This document shows positions 36,723 through 36,895 of a stretch of 36,895 nucleotides of DNA, piece after piece. Made by a program: the position numbers and the translations under genes. How positions within the stretch are numbered: the first letter of the stretch is position 1; every line of letters starts with the position of its first letter. The notes beneath the pieces were generated by a model. That model saw nothing but the letters and a program-made list of their open reading frames with translations. It searched no databases and had not been told where the DNA came from. Source of the DNA: an archaeon (GTDB taxonomy: Archaea > Iainarchaeota > Iainarchaeia > Iainarchaeales > DTGL01); assembly GCA_029258755.1 (NCBI GenBank), contig JAPDKC010000027.1, forward strand, positions 67,435-104,329. The letters run 5' to 3'.

Positions 36723-36895
36723 CTTTGGTCCCTAACAAAATCAATAAAGGGTTTTTCCGGGGTATTTAAGTACTTTCTCAAGAGTGCCTGCTTCTTCCCG
36801 AATACTTGCTTTGTTCTGGAACCAAAGGTTCTCTTTATTTTCTTTATCAAATATTTTGGTTTGTTTTTCCTTTCTAACTTTTCTTTACCGTAATC
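36701..36895 (-). CDS. C-terminal end of an upstream gene (5' part beyond window)
   Basis: One minus-strand frame stays open for 64 codons from the right edge to TAA 36701-36703, while the other two have stops at once near the edge. The segment is very basic (KEKLERKNKPKYLIKKIKR) and ends LRKYLNTPEKPFIDFV plus a few residues. Its 22-nt overlap with the platform gene suggests the same operon. By position it could be the secretion ATPase, but no diagnostic motif is in view. Confidence 0.5.
   Translation of the reverse strand, partial: DYGKEKLERKNKPKYLIKKIKRTFGSRTKQVFGKKQALLRKYLNTPEKPFIDFVRDQRCLSRNY

Noticed and set aside
1-36895. tRNA, rRNA, CRISPR array or insertion sequence
   Set aside because: Gaps between genes are all under about 150 bp and none shows cloverleaf sequence, spaced direct repeats, a transposase or terminal inverted repeats.

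Overview
The window looks like a chromosomal segment of a small-genome archaeon, most plausibly a DPANN lineage such as Diapherotrites or Micrarchaeota. Four things point that way: archaeal TATA boxes about 26 nt ahead of several start codons, a PAC2-family proteasome-assembly chaperone, an archaeosortase-like protein, and a class III (type IV pilin) signal peptide next to a split T2SF/FlaJ-type platform protein. The lineage is inferred from gene content and style; no marker gene is present. Gene density is very high: no intergenic stretch exceeds about 150 bp, and I saw no rRNA, tRNA, CRISPR array or insertion sequence.

Layout. From the left edge to 26251 everything is on the minus strand. 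Three giant proteins (at least 2675, 2476 and 2680 aa) share one architecture: a short aromatic-rich cytoplasmic N-terminus, one N-terminal membrane anchor, many Ig-like/CarboxypepD_reg-like beta-sandwich repeats, a shared central module of about 200 residues that I do not recognise, further cysteine-bearing beta domains, and a helix opening with a Y/F-C-D-x-x-Q motif. The first giant runs off the left edge and carries about ten disulfide-rich repeats. A 563-aa pilin-signal-like secreted protein lies between the second and third. A small charged coiled-coil gene leads this block. Divergent from it, on the plus strand, are a multi-TM protein and a 1519-aa secreted protein with a C-terminal membrane anchor and basic tail. 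From 31385 to the right edge the minus strand returns with two related small basic proteins, the PAC2 protein, an archaeosortase-like protein, two paralogous six-cysteine pilin-like proteins, a platform protein split over two genes, and the end of one more gene.

Working together. The right half supplies a pilus/secretion platform, pilin-like substrates and a C-terminal-sorting transpeptidase candidate. The left half supplies giant anchored surface proteins. My reading is a cell-surface apparatus, perhaps for host or partner contact, built from the giant paralogues and the type IV pilus-like machinery. The shared module, the Cys repeats and the gene arrangement are seen directly; the function is inference.
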